From Clostridia bacterium (lineage in GTDB: Bacteria > Bacillota > Clostridia > Oscillospirales > Acutalibacteraceae), in assembly GCA_017416485.1 (NCBI GenBank), contig JAFQCH010000005.1, positions 34,031 through 98,030 on the forward strand: a DNA stretch of 64,000 bases, in the 5' to 3' direction. This document shows positions 35,218-43,305 of the stretch, one piece after another. Position numbers and translations under genes: made by a program. The notes below the pieces were generated by a model, which saw nothing but the letters and a program-made list of their open reading frames with translations, had not been told where the DNA came from and ran no database searches. Each line of letters begins with the position of its first letter. Positions within the stretch are counted from its first letter, which is position 1.

Positions 35218-35376
35218 GGTGCCGGTGACCGGGCTCGACTCTCGCGTTGCGACGCTCGGTCAGGCACGGCTCTGAACATTCACTGAATGTTCATTCACTA
35301 CCGTGCCGCTTCGAGCCCGTTTTACGATAAAACAAAAAACCACAACCATCCGCAAGGGATACTTGTGGTTTTTTTT
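35218..35376. repeat. Structured 159-bp repeat, copy 2
   Basis: Directly abuts copy 1 with two substitutions (GGCGCGG to GGCACGG; GCCGTTT to GCCGCTT). The first change restores perfect pairing of GGCACGG with CCGTGCC in the longer hairpin, so copy 2 may be the less degraded form. The minus-strand end CCCGGTCACCGGCACC recalls a tRNA 3' end, but no tRNA can be folded. Confidence 0.85.
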
Positions 35377-35412
35377 GTAGTTCCACGCATATTTTAATAC
35401 AAAATTTGATTT

Positions 35413-35463
35413 TTTGCAACCCCCTATTTTAGGGGTTTCAATTTTTATTTAGGGGGTTGCAAA
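35413..35463. repeat. 14-bp perfect inverted repeat at the island edge
   Basis: TTTGCAACCCCCTA (35413-35426) / TAGGGGGTTGCAAA (35450-35463) with a 23-base loop that holds AGGGG, able to pair with the same CCCCT. No T-run follows on either strand. GGGTTTCAAT occurs in the loop region and again near 35476. It could be a recombination or attachment site or an RNA switch; nothing decides this. Confidence 0.55.
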
Positions 35464-35487
35464 TTGGTTTCAGAGGGTTTCAATGGT

Positions 35488-35811
35488 TCAATCGCACTCA
35501 TTTGCGATGAAATCATACAGTGCCCCAGGCTCTTTCAAACACCATTTCTTATCCCCATTAGGAAGAGACACCTCATAGTTATCAGTTGCATCGTAAAGCC
35601 ACCAGGAAATGTACTCGTACTTGTCGTTCATCGCTTCAGCCAATACGAGCAGCAGAGCCTCCTGGTATTTGTTTTTCACGCCGAATACAAAGCACCCGTC
35701 TCCGACTTTCTGTAGTGCCTTACTGAAATCAATATCGGCTGATTCTTGTTCCCGTATCAATTCCAAAGCTTTACAAAAAGTGTCTTTTGAAATCATAGGT
35801 TTTTCTTTCAT
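35488..35811 (-). CDS. Hypothetical protein, island operon
   Basis: 107 residues, mixed helix and strand, no membrane segment. A central YEYISWWLYD segment and an acidic C-terminal end (DFIANECD) are visible. No family recognised. The ATG at 35811 has GGGTGA six bases upstream; a GTG at 35820 overlapping the previous stop codon as GTGA is an equally possible, coupled start. Last gene of the minus-strand island operon. Confidence 0.6.
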   Translation of the reverse strand: MKEKPMISKDTFCKALELIREQESADIDFSKALQKVGDGCFVFGVKNKYQEALLLVLAEAMNDKYEYISWWLYDATDNYEVSLPNGDKKWCLKEPGALYDFIANECD

Positions 35812-35816
35812 CTGTT

Positions 35817-36284
35817 TCACCCAAACAATGACTCATCTGCATCTGCCACAGAGTTTAGAAACAGATTTTTTTCAATGCAATCAAACAGAAAGTTTACTAC
35901 TTCGAAATTACACTCTTCCTCCGGCTTCGCAAATTCCCAATGGATTATCTCCATTATTTCAGTTTTTGTGAAGTACAAACCCGTGGCATAAAGATTCTTG
36001 ATTTCTTCCAAAGTATATTCAGGAGGTGTAAAATACATATCAAGGTATTTTGCTAAATAGATTTCAGCAACTAAATCTTTCTGCCATTCAGGTAATCTCT
36101 TTTTCATTTTCTTTATGGCTTTTAACTCATCAGCAGATAACTGTTCTGGGGCCATTTGTTGCAACAATAAAGCATTAAGAATTGTTTCTCCCGTTTCAAT
36201 CATTTTCTGCCGTTCTTCAATTGAATCTATGCCACACAAAGAGGGGCTGTATGAAATTAACTTATCTAATTTGCATCTATTCAT
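35817..36284 (-). CDS. Hypothetical helical protein, island operon
   Basis: 155 residues, mainly helical and charged. Short Cys-containing N terminus, then EERQKMIETGETILNALL and LPEWQKDLVAEIYLAKYLD. No known domain. The ATG at 36284 is chosen because AAGGA lies eight bases upstream; the ATG at 36293 overlaps that site. Its stop overlaps the start region of the following gene, indicating co-translation. Confidence 0.65.
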   Translation of the reverse strand: MNRCKLDKLISYSPSLCGIDSIEERQKMIETGETILNALLLQQMAPEQLSADELKAIKKMKKRLPEWQKDLVAEIYLAKYLDMYFTPPEYTLEEIKNLYATGLYFTKTEIMEIIHWEFAKPEEECNFEVVNFLFDCIEKNLFLNSVADADESLFG

Positions 36285-36342
36285 TGCTTTCATCCTTCCA
36301 TCTCGTTATGGTTAATTGTGGCTTTTTCGCCATAATTAGGTT

Positions 36343-36528
36343 TTAGTAAGTGAAGGGTATTCTTCCCGTTCTAATTATCTCCTTGAACAACCCATTAATT
36401 AGTTCTTGAAATGAAATGTTTTGTTCAACAAGAATTTGATTAAGCTGCAAGTATTCTTCTTCGGGCATTGACACAATTAGCTGAAAAGAACCATCCTTGT
36501 TCCTCTCAAATCTTATGTTCTCATCCAT
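36343..36528 (-). CDS. RelB/DinJ-like antitoxin or ribbon-helix-helix protein, orphan
   Basis: 61 residues. MDENIRFERNKDGSFQLIV could form a strand, and the C-terminal SFQELINGLFKEIIRTGRIPF matches the end of RelB/DinJ-type proteins, where INxLFxxIxxxGxxPF is conserved. No RelE, YafQ or other toxin gene adjoins it. It may be a left-over antitoxin or a plain DNA-binding regulator. The ATG at 36528 fits AAGGG better than the ATG at 36534. Confidence 0.6.
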   Translation of the reverse strand: MDENIRFERNKDGSFQLIVSMPEEEYLQLNQILVEQNISFQELINGLFKEIIRTGRIPFTY

Positions 36529-36595
36529 TTTCATTCACCCTTCGTAATATAAGTGTCGGAAACAAGAAAAAGTAACAAAACTTTTTATAAAATAT

Positions 36596-36838
36596 TTATG
36601 CTTCATCGTAGAAACACGAAAACCGGAAAAATTCCGCTATAATTCGTATAGTGTTTGACAACTCATAACACACATTTTTTAATTCCTCGTTGTTCAATAC
36701 ATCGAGGTATTTTTCCTGTTCTTCTCGGCTCAAGTCCGAAAAGCACCTCTCAACGGTTTTACCATTTCTTTCAACTTCGCTGTAAAGCCTATCCAAACCC
36801 CTGGGTTCAGGAATTTGGCTTTCGTCTTTGATATCCAT
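36596..36838 (-). CDS. Small helical island protein, copy B of a paralogous pair
   Basis: 80 residues, nearly all helical. The stretch VERCFSDLSREEQEKYLDVL and ELKNVCYELSNTIRIIAEF match the protein at 38400-38702 (ELCFTDLSEKEQNAILDG, ELIKLCKTLATDFRNVAEV). Both sit downstream of a lambda-type phosphatase plus unknown protein, so they may belong to a repeated module. The ATG at 36838 is used; the TTG at 36850 is too near GGAGG. No known family. Confidence 0.65.
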   Translation of the reverse strand: MDIKDESQIPEPRGLDRLYSEVERNGKTVERCFSDLSREEQEKYLDVLNNEELKNVCYELSNTIRIIAEFFRFSCFYDEA

Positions 36839-36926
36839 ATTTTTCTGCAACCTCCATTTTTAGTTCAGTATCTGTAAAAAACTATTTGCTTTGTTTGAGG
36901 ATTTCCTCAAGGGTTTTAGAACAGAT

Positions 36927-37628
36927 TTAAACATCAGAGTAAAATTCCTCCATATCATCAAGGCGCAAGCAAGAAAGCCGTCCTATGTCGCCATAAACAC
37001 AGCCACAATCTATTCCTATACGGTCATCCCATTTGCAGATTTTCATTATTTCATCATCTTGATACTGCCAAGTAGGGGTATGACCGAAAATCATAGTTTT
37101 GCCTTCCGGCACAGATGCCGTTTCCGAATCGCGAGTCCAAACGGCATATTGTTTGACGCTGTCGTATTTACTTAATCTGTCGATGTAATTATCAGTAATA
37201 CCTGCGTGTACAAGAATATAGTTTTTATCATTTACTGTGACCTCGATATTTAACGGCAACGAATCAAGATATTCAAAGATTTCTTTTCGGACTTCTTTCC
37301 TCGTATGTTTTATGCTGTTATGGGTAACTGCTCCGCCATTGCTATACCAATTGTTCAACCGGGCAAATGATTTGAAATTTTTTGAAAATTTATCCACATC
37401 ATCAATTGGATAGTACAAAACATTTAACATCATAAGCTCGTGATTGCCGAGCAGCATTTTTATATTTGGAGTTTTCATTATGTATCGCAGTATTCTTATA
37501 CCGCCATCGCCTCGGTCAACCACATCGCCTAAAACATATAAAGTGTCCTTTTCGCTGAATTTTATTTGCTTTAACATATCACGGAAACGGGCCTCATTGC
37601 CGTGAATATCTGACATTACATAAACCAC
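36927..37628 (-). CDS. Serine/threonine-type protein phosphatase, lambda PP-like (copy B)
   Basis: 233 residues. Metal and catalytic motifs of the PPP family are intact: MSDIHGNEARF near 5, LGDVVDRGDGG near 32, LLGNHELMM near 60 and FGHTPTW near 172, with IGIDCGCVYG near 206. It likely removes phosphate from Ser/Thr or nucleotides in the cytoplasm. The start is GTG, six bases after AAAGGAG. A second phosphatase of similar size lies at 39345-40043 in the same operon. Confidence 0.88.
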   Translation of the reverse strand: MVYVMSDIHGNEARFRDMLKQIKFSEKDTLYVLGDVVDRGDGGIRILRYIMKTPNIKMLLGNHELMMLNVLYYPIDDVDKFSKNFKSFARLNNWYSNGGAVTHNSIKHTRKEVRKEIFEYLDSLPLNIEVTVNDKNYILVHAGITDNYIDRLSKYDSVKQYAVWTRDSETASVPEGKTMIFGHTPTWQYQDDEIMKICKWDDRIGIDCGCVYGDIGRLSCLRLDDMEEFYSDV

Positions 37629-37665
37629 TTTATTCTCCTTTCAATTATTAGGGGTTCCATACATT

Positions 37666-38403
37666 TCATTCTTCTCGTTGTCGGTAATACCATTCCTTTT
37701 TTCTTTCGAGTTCTTTTTTTATTTCGGTTACATCGTAGTCACTATATTTTTCAACAGCCTCAATAAAATCTACAATTATTCCACCTGACAAACAATGCTC
37801 ATAGCCTTCAAACCAGGAAAAATTGTTGTCTGATTTCACTGGAATAATCGGCTCATCGTAAGAAACAAAAAGGTAATCGTATTTAAGATAATGGTTGTCG
37901 ATGAGGTAATTAGGTTTATACCATAAATGCTTTACCCCTTTTGCAGAAATATAGCCGTGTCTTTTATACAAATATCCAAACACATACCAGGGTGGTAAAT
38001 CAGAAGCATATATCTTCGTTGGGTATTTGCCTTGCGACAACAAATAACGGTTCGGTTGGGCTGTAGGGTCAAAACTATGCCTACCCAACCTTGCCCCCAT
38101 ATATAAAGTTGAATTGATTTTTTTCTTTGTTTTCTTTTTTCCGTAATCGAGCTCCTCGAAAACGATTGTGCCGTCATTCGTTTTTATGGTGTGTATACCC
38201 GTTGTTTCATCAAGACTATGCTCGTTTACTACAACATTTACGAACAAGCTATATTTATAGAGTATGTGTCGAAATTTGAGTATTTCACCAATTACTATAT
38301 CATCAACATTCGCATACAAACCGGTAAATCCTTCATATGGGCTGCCTTCACAATCTAAATCTTTACCCTCATCTGACATTGCAGAGATTATCACAATATT
38401 CAT
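37666..38403 (-). CDS. Hypothetical protein, island operon (unknown B)
   Basis: 245 residues, no signal or membrane segment. N-terminal MNIVIISAMSDEGKD suggests an alpha/beta start. A basic stretch GKKKTKKK lies in the middle, and an aromatic-rich part follows (LPPWYVFGYLYKRHGYIS). SAKGVKHLWYKP resembles SAKVKHYWFQ of the protein at 38716-39348, perhaps remote homology. The ATG overlaps the previous stop by four bases. No known family. Confidence 0.7.
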   Translation of the reverse strand: MNIVIISAMSDEGKDLDCEGSPYEGFTGLYANVDDIVIGEILKFRHILYKYSLFVNVVVNEHSLDETTGIHTIKTNDGTIVFEELDYGKKKTKKKINSTLYMGARLGRHSFDPTAQPNRYLLSQGKYPTKIYASDLPPWYVFGYLYKRHGYISAKGVKHLWYKPNYLIDNHYLKYDYLFVSYDEPIIPVKSDNNFSWFEGYEHCLSGGIIVDFIEAVEKYSDYDVTEIKKELERKKEWYYRQREE

Positions 38404-38702
38404 TTCTTAACCTGCTTTCTTTTACACGGGATTTTAATCACAAAGCCGAAACGCTTCATACCTTCAGTAGCTTCAGGATGATTACTTAAATCCTCAACTT
38501 CTGCAACATTACGAAAATCAGTAGCAAGAGTTTTGCACAGTTTGATGAGTTCCTCACGAGAGGCACCATCTAAAATTGCATTTTGCTCTTTTTCAGAAAG
38601 GTCTGTAAAGCAAAGTTCAAGTTCTGTGCCATTGCGAACTGTGTTATAAATCGTGCTGTCCAAATAGCGTACTAATGGATAATTTTCTGTCTTAATATTC
38701 AT
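38400..38702 (-). CDS. Small helical island protein, copy A of a paralogous pair
   Basis: 100 residues. Core ELCFTDLSEKEQNAILDG plus ELIKLCKTLATDFRNVAEV parallels the 80-residue protein at 36596-36838. It ends in a basic tail (PCKRKQVKK). The ATG at 38702 is preceded by GAAGGT and lies 13 bases after the upstream stop; the longer open frame to 38903 overlaps that gene and is rejected. Its stop overlaps the next start as ATGA. Confidence 0.7.
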   Translation of the reverse strand: MNIKTENYPLVRYLDSTIYNTVRNGTELELCFTDLSEKEQNAILDGASREELIKLCKTLATDFRNVAEVEDLSNHPEATEGMKRFGFVIKIPCKRKQVKK

Positions 38703-38715
38703 GTTTTTTACCTTC

Positions 38716-39348
38716 TCAACCATCACCGAAAATATCGTTACAAAATTCTGTAAAGTTAATATCGATTCCGGGTTCAAAATTTTCATCGTCATTTTGCAAT
38801 TCGTCAATTGATCTGAATACTTTTTCTTGAACTGCAAGTTGGGTACGTGTGTGTGGTGGCTCATTAATGATAATGTTTGGGAACCCCCAATAATCATCGT
38901 CACGATTCAGCCATTCTCCACATGTGTTTTTATATTGCAAACCAACAACATCGGCGCTTAAGCAACGGAAGTAGTTATTCTCTGCTTGAAACCAGTAATG
39001 TTTTACTTTAGCTGATTTGAAACGCATATAATAAGGAAAGCCATAAATATTTTTATGCTCCCAAGTATAATCTCTCATTTCGTGTTCAAATGTAGCTATG
39101 AGATTTACCGGTTGCAAAAGCCTATGCTGATTGTATGCAACATAATGTGTTACTTCCGTATCGCCAGAACAAAATTTATCAAAGGCATCAATTAAACAGC
39201 CATGGTCTTTTGATAGTTTTTCATCAGCCTTCAATGAATTAATTAATGATGCGATTTCACCTAATGTTCCGAAGTATTGTTTATCACCACTTGCGATACC
39301 AGGAAGTGCGTAGTCATCCAAGGTTAATGCGTAATACTGTTCTTTCAT
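38716..39348 (-). CDS. Hypothetical protein, island operon (unknown A)
   Basis: 210 residues, soluble, rich in aromatic residues and acidic at its C terminus (NDDENFEPGIDINFTEF). No known domain. Short resemblance to the 245-residue protein downstream (SAKVKHYWF). The start overlaps the phosphatase stop as ATGA, so translation is coupled to it, which suggests a joint function. Confidence 0.7.
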   Translation of the reverse strand: MKEQYYALTLDDYALPGIASGDKQYFGTLGEIASLINSLKADEKLSKDHGCLIDAFDKFCSGDTEVTHYVAYNQHRLLQPVNLIATFEHEMRDYTWEHKNIYGFPYYMRFKSAKVKHYWFQAENNYFRCLSADVVGLQYKNTCGEWLNRDDDYWGFPNIIINEPPHTRTQLAVQEKVFRSIDELQNDDENFEPGIDINFTEFCNDIFGDG

Positions 39349-40043
39349 TCCATCCCTCCCACAAAGCCTTTAAATAAAAAGACCATATTATCAATTTTTT
39401 TGTCTATATGCCAATGACCGCAAAACCACTTTTTATATTCAAGTTTGTCCTCAATAAAGTCGAGCCAAGTTTCAGTGCTTTTATCAATCAATTCTTGATT
39501 CAATCCGGGAAGAAAGGCTTCCTTGGGTTCGTACTTCAAAGGACATGTATGGCTTAAGACCTGGTCAATTTTCCAATCAATACTTTCAAGTTTTGTTTCT
39601 ACGCGGGCCTTTGTTTCTTCTGAAGGCTGTTCGTCTGGAAACCAAGATAAACCATGTTTTAGCCGATAAGGTTTATCTACCGAATAGGCTCCTCCGATAA
39701 CAAGAGTTGAACAACCGTCAAGGTCGTATATTTCACCATCTTTAGCAAATTTTATGTAGGGGTATTGCTCTTCTGTATATACTACGCCACCATTCCATAT
39801 ACTTTCTTTATAAGTTGATATGGTTTCTGGGCGCATTTCGTGATTGCCGTGAATACAGAAAATATTTACCCCCATATAATTAAGCCGATATTTGTTCCTT
39901 CTCTCTCCGAGCGTGTTTCCATAATAATTAAGACCAACATCACCAAGTATTACAATGGTATCTTTTTCGGTTAAATTAAATCTGCGTATGAAATTTTGTA
40001 TTGGGAGTACATTCCCGTGAATATCACCTGTATAATAAATCAT
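39345..40043 (-). CDS. Metallophosphatase, PPP-like (copy A)
   Basis: 232 residues. YTGDIHGN at the start, ILGDVGLNY near 32, IHGNHEMRP near 65, LSHTCPL near 163 and CGHWHID near 207 are the dimetal phosphatase motifs. The usual GDxVDRG is GDVGLNY, so substrate handling may differ from copy B. GAGAGG precedes the ATG. The stop overlaps the next gene by four bases. It is the first enzyme gene after the small XRE regulator. Confidence 0.85.
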   Translation of the reverse strand: MIYYTGDIHGNVLPIQNFIRRFNLTEKDTIVILGDVGLNYYGNTLGERRNKYRLNYMGVNIFCIHGNHEMRPETISTYKESIWNGGVVYTEEQYPYIKFAKDGEIYDLDGCSTLVIGGAYSVDKPYRLKHGLSWFPDEQPSEETKARVETKLESIDWKIDQVLSHTCPLKYEPKEAFLPGLNQELIDKSTETWLDFIEDKLEYKKWFCGHWHIDKKIDNMVFLFKGFVGGME

Positions 40044-40059
40044 TATTTTTCCTCTCTTT

Positions 40060-40278
40060 CTACTTTGTGTTTTCAGTATCAGGAATTATTTCCATAATGT
40101 CCCCAAGCTTACAATTGAGTACCAGGCATATTTTTTCTAATACATCGGTTCGCATGTTTCCGCCTTTACCCATTTTGGTTAATGAAAAATTACTAATGCC
40201 AGCGGCTTTTGCCAGATCTCCTTTTTTCATTTCTTTATCAATCAGTAGTTTCCATAGCTTTTTATAACTTACTTTCAT
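40060..40278 (-). CDS. Small XRE family regulator
   Basis: 72 residues, a single helix-turn-helix of the Cro/CI type (KKGDLAKAAGISNFSLTKM, then LEKICLVLNCKLGDIMEI). This short form is common in clostridial mobile elements. The ATG at 40278 is behind AAGGAG. It leads the minus-strand operon of phosphatases and unknowns and may regulate it. Confidence 0.85.
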   Translation of the reverse strand: MKVSYKKLWKLLIDKEMKKGDLAKAAGISNFSLTKMGKGGNMRTDVLEKICLVLNCKLGDIMEIIPDTENTK

Positions 40279-40428
40279 TTTGAACACTCCTTAAAGATAA
40301 ATCTTTAATTACAACGATTGTACCTTTGCCGAAAAATATGGTCAATAATTTTGGCGTTTTCATATCAGATATGATTTCAAAGAGACTCCAAGTATTATCT
40401 CGGAGCCTCTTTTTTGTGCATAAGCACA

Positions 40429-40806
40429 TTAGTAATAAAACGAAGTCGGCTCTTGATTTGTCTTCATCCATTCATTACCGCGCAAGCTCTCTTTTACAGC
40501 GAGTGCAACATCATAAATAATACGTTTTTCACAGGTGTTGCAATCCTTGACAAGTTCGGTCAGCTCATTACAGTATTGCTTTTTGTCACTAACCTGGTTG
40601 CCATAAAGAAGTTGGTCAACAGTAATGCCGAGAACATTTGAAATGCGAACCAAACTTTCGAGACTTGCTTTCTTGAGACCCGTTTCAATATGACTTATGT
40701 ACGAAACGGAAAGGTCTGTAAATTCAGCCAAGTCCGCTTGAGACAATTGCTTCAAAATACGAACCTCCTTTACCCGTATACCTATCATTTTGTGGTTCAA
40801 AACCAT
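40429..40806 (-). CDS. XRE family regulator, divergent pair member
   Basis: 125 residues. Helix-turn-helix in residues 5-65 (LSQADLAEFTDLSVSYISHI, ASLESLVRISNVLGITVDQLL). The C-terminal part has CNELTELVKDCNTCEKRI. The ATG at 40806 follows AGGAGGTG; the long upstream extension is not translated. It diverges from another XRE gene at 40943 with an inverted repeat between them, so mutual control is likely, as in phage-type switches. Confidence 0.85.
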   Translation of the reverse strand: MVLNHKMIGIRVKEVRILKQLSQADLAEFTDLSVSYISHIETGLKKASLESLVRISNVLGITVDQLLYGNQVSDKKQYCNELTELVKDCNTCEKRIIYDVALAVKESLRGNEWMKTNQEPTSFYY

Positions 40807-40891
40807 ACTTTTTTCACCTCCTATCGTAAAATTATGATGCATTATAACTACGATAGTGGAAGATATCCAGTATAGTTTATTCTTTTTGTCG

Positions 40892-40918
40892 ACTATACAC
40901 GATATAATCTTGTATAGT
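40892..40918. promoter_or_regulatory. Operator-like inverted repeat between divergent XRE genes
   Basis: ACTATACA (40892-40899) / TGTATAGT (40911-40918), 8 bp perfect, surrounding TATAAT at 40903-40908. A further half-site GTATAGT lies near 40870-40876. The position over a -10 box suits repression. Confidence 0.7.
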
Positions 40919-40942
40919 GATAGTTTTTTAGGTGGTAATATT

Positions 40943-41287
40943 ATGGTAACTGATAGGAAAACATTAGGCAAACGAATACATGACGCCCGTAAGTCCAAAA
41001 AAATGAGTCAATTTGAACTTGCTGAAAAGGTTGACATCTCTATTTCACATTTAAGTAGTATTGAAAACGGGCGCACAAGTTTTGGGGTTGAAATATTTAT
41101 GAAAATAGTTGAAGCCCTTGATATTTCTTCTGATGAATTGCTTCTCATCAAGACCCCCGCTGTAAAAGATATGTTGAACACTGAATTTGAAGAAATAATT
41201 TCTGATTGCAGTCCCGCAGAAGTAATCAGTATTTTGAAAATGGCAAAGGAAATGCGAGAAGCAATCAGGACGGCAAAATCAGAATAA
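40943..41287 (+). CDS. XRE family regulator, divergent pair member
   Basis: 114 residues. Helix-turn-helix in residues 8-65 (MSQFELAEKVDISISHLSSI, then GVEIFMKIVEALDISSDELL). The C-terminal helix PAEVISILKMAKEMREAI probably dimerises. AGGTGG precedes the ATG at 40943. A terminator follows, so it is a single-gene unit ahead of the recombinase operon. Confidence 0.87.
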   Translation: MVTDRKTLGKRIHDARKSKKMSQFELAEKVDISISHLSSIENGRTSFGVEIFMKIVEALDISSDELLLIKTPAVKDMLNTEFEEIISDCSPAEVISILKMAKEMREAIRTAKSE

Positions 41288-41310
41288 AACTTAATAAATG
41301 TATTTTGTTT

Positions 41311-41351
41311 AATAACCATAGGTATAGGAATGTACCTGTGGTTATTTTTCT
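41311..41351 (+). terminator. Terminator after the XRE gene
   Basis: Stem AATAACCATAGGTA / TACCTGTGGTTATT, then TTTTC. It separates the regulator from the recombinase operon. Confidence 0.75.
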
Positions 41352-41406
41352 TTTCTTCTTAACTAATGTACACTTTGATACATAAAAGTAAAACGGAGTG
41401 ACTTAA

Positions 41407-43305
41407 ATGTTAAACAGTTCAAAACGGCTGCTCAAAGCCGAGCAGAAAGAAAAAATCAGGCAGAGATATAGGGGCATGGACACATCCAATATGGAAGTAA
41501 TTCCGGCTGAAGCTGCTCCCGATTTTTATGATGAAAAATTTAAACGAGTGGCAGTATATGTTCGTGTTTCGACAGATAATATCCAACAAACCACCTCATT
41601 TGAAATTCAAAAGAATTACTATGAAGACATGGTTGACAAGCACGATAACTGGGCCTTGGTAGACATCTATGCCGATGAAGGTATTTCAGGTACTTCTTTG
41701 ATGCATCGAGAGGCTTTTAATCAGATGATTGATGACTGCAAAGCTGGAAAAATCGATTTGATAATTACAAAGAGCGTGTCCCGTTTTGCGAGAAATATCG
41801 TTGATTGCATTAGAATTGTAAGAGAGCTGTCCGAGATGAGAGACCCGGTTGGCGTTTTCTTTGAGACGGAGCACATATTTACTTTAAAAGAAGACACCGA
41901 AATGACGCTCTCGTTTCAAGCGGCTATGGCACAGGAGGAGTCTCATGCAAAGAGCCGCATAATGAATTCCTCATTAGAGATGCGATTTAGCCATGGTATT
42001 TTGTTGACCCCCGAACTTTATGGTTACCGCCATAACGAAGAAGGCAAATTGATAATTTGTGAGGAAGAGGCACCCGTTGTACGACTAATTTTCTTTATGT
42101 ATCTTTATGGTTATACGAGTCAGCAGATAGCTGATACACTAACTAAACTTGAAATATTAACCCCAAAAGGAAAAAGTGAATGGGCGTCAGGAACTGTTCT
42201 TGGAATTCTCCGCAATGAAAGACATTGTGGCGATGTTTTAACAAGAAAAACATATACACCTAATTATCTAAATCATAAATCTGTCAAAAACAGAGGAAAT
42301 AAGACGCAGCATCTATGGAGAGAGCAACACGAGGGCATCGTTTCTCGTGACGATTTTATTGCCGTGCAGCACTTAATTAATAATGCTAAATACGGAAACA
42401 AAGGAATTCTGCCCGAATTGAAAGTAATCTCAAGCGGTGCATTAAAAGGATTTGTATCCATTAATCCCCGATGGGGAGGTTTCACACGGGACGATTATTA
42501 CGAGGCATCTGCGAGCGTTGTTCCGGATACCCCTACGCAAGATGAACCAATACAGGTAACTGCTAAATCAGGTGAGTTTGATTTGCGTGGTTTTGAAATT
42601 GCTCGGTCGCAGTTTTTCGATACCCAAGATAAAATGTGCATATCATTTTTCTGCGACCATGTCACATTTTCTACATCGTGTATTAAAAAGTTCGACAAAA
42701 AAATGTATGTAGAAATCCTTGTCAATCCGGTTCAACATTTACTTGCAGTTCGACCTTGCGATAAAACTGTGAGGAATGCTCTCAAGTGGTCACGCCTTAC
42801 CCCCGATGGTGATTATGTTCCGAAAGTAATCAGCGGAGCAGCTTTTATAAAAACCATGTATGATTTGTTTGAATGGGTCCCGGAATACCGATATCGAATA
42901 AGAGGTATAAAGAGAACAAAAGGAGATGAATCTATACTTATATTCGATTTAAAGGAAACAGAACTTTTCATCCCCAAAGCCGTGCTTGATGCCGAAACCC
43001 AAGATGCCGAACATAGCGATGTTACTCCGGTAATGCCTGATGTTCGTGAAAAAGTCGTAGCATATCCAAATGATTGGGCGGACAGCTTTGGTAGTGATTA
43101 TTATTTGCACGCCCAAACAAATGAAACCCCTATGTGTATGGATGGCGAGGAAAAATGGGAAAAAGCGGATGCAAAAAGCATACCTTTCATGCCAGAATTA
43201 CAAGTTACGGCACCGAACGATATTGCAAACAATATTCAACAAATAATTAGTGATATTAAAAACACAGCTTCCAAAGACGGAGCAGATTTAGGAGGAAATG
43301 AATAA
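41407..43305 (+). CDS. Large serine recombinase with an atypical C-terminal domain instead of a zinc ribbon
   Basis: 632 residues. The resolvase domain (about 47-190) has VAVYVRVSTD with catalytic Ser near 55, DEGISGTSL and TKSVSRFARN. The recombinase domain follows (YGYTSQQIADTL, GTVLGILRNERHCGD). Where other large serine recombinases have paired CxxC motifs, this one has ISSGALKGFVSINPRWGG and no Cys pairs. Residues about 390-525 form a separate domain whose pattern (VEILVNPVQHLLAVRPC; YRYRIRGI; GDESILIFDL) returns in the next two genes. CGGAGTG precedes the ATG. Six genes follow in near-continuous overlap. Confidence 0.88.
   Translation: MLNSSKRLLKAEQKEKIRQRYRGMDTSNMEVIPAEAAPDFYDEKFKRVAVYVRVSTDNIQQTTSFEIQKNYYEDMVDKHDNWALVDIYADEGISGTSLMHREAFNQMIDDCKAGKIDLIITKSVSRFARNIVDCIRIVRELSEMRDPVGVFFETEHIFTLKEDTEMTLSFQAAMAQEESHAKSRIMNSSLEMRFSHGILLTPELYGYRHNEEGKLIICEEEAPVVRLIFFMYLYGYTSQQIADTLTKLEILTPKGKSEWASGTVLGILRNERHCGDVLTRKTYTPNYLNHKSVKNRGNKTQHLWREQHEGIVSRDDFIAVQHLINNAKYGNKGILPELKVISSGALKGFVSINPRWGGFTRDDYYEASASVVPDTPTQDEPIQVTAKSGEFDLRGFEIARSQFFDTQDKMCISFFCDHVTFSTSCIKKFDKKMYVEILVNPVQHLLAVRPCDKTVRNALKWSRLTPDGDYVPKVISGAAFIKTMYDLFEWVPEYRYRIRGIKRTKGDESILIFDLKETELFIPKAVLDAETQDAEHSDVTPVMPDVREKVVAYPNDWADSFGSDYYLHAQTNETPMCMDGEEKWEKADAKSIPFMPELQVTAPNDIANNIQQIISDIKNTASKDGADLGGNE

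Noticed and set aside
35059..35376. tRNA genes suggested by GGTGCCGGTGACCGGGCTCGA
   Set aside because: The minus-strand end looks like a tRNA 3' part, but no matching 5' acceptor strand, D arm or anticodon arm can be placed. The long hairpin does not fit a cloverleaf.
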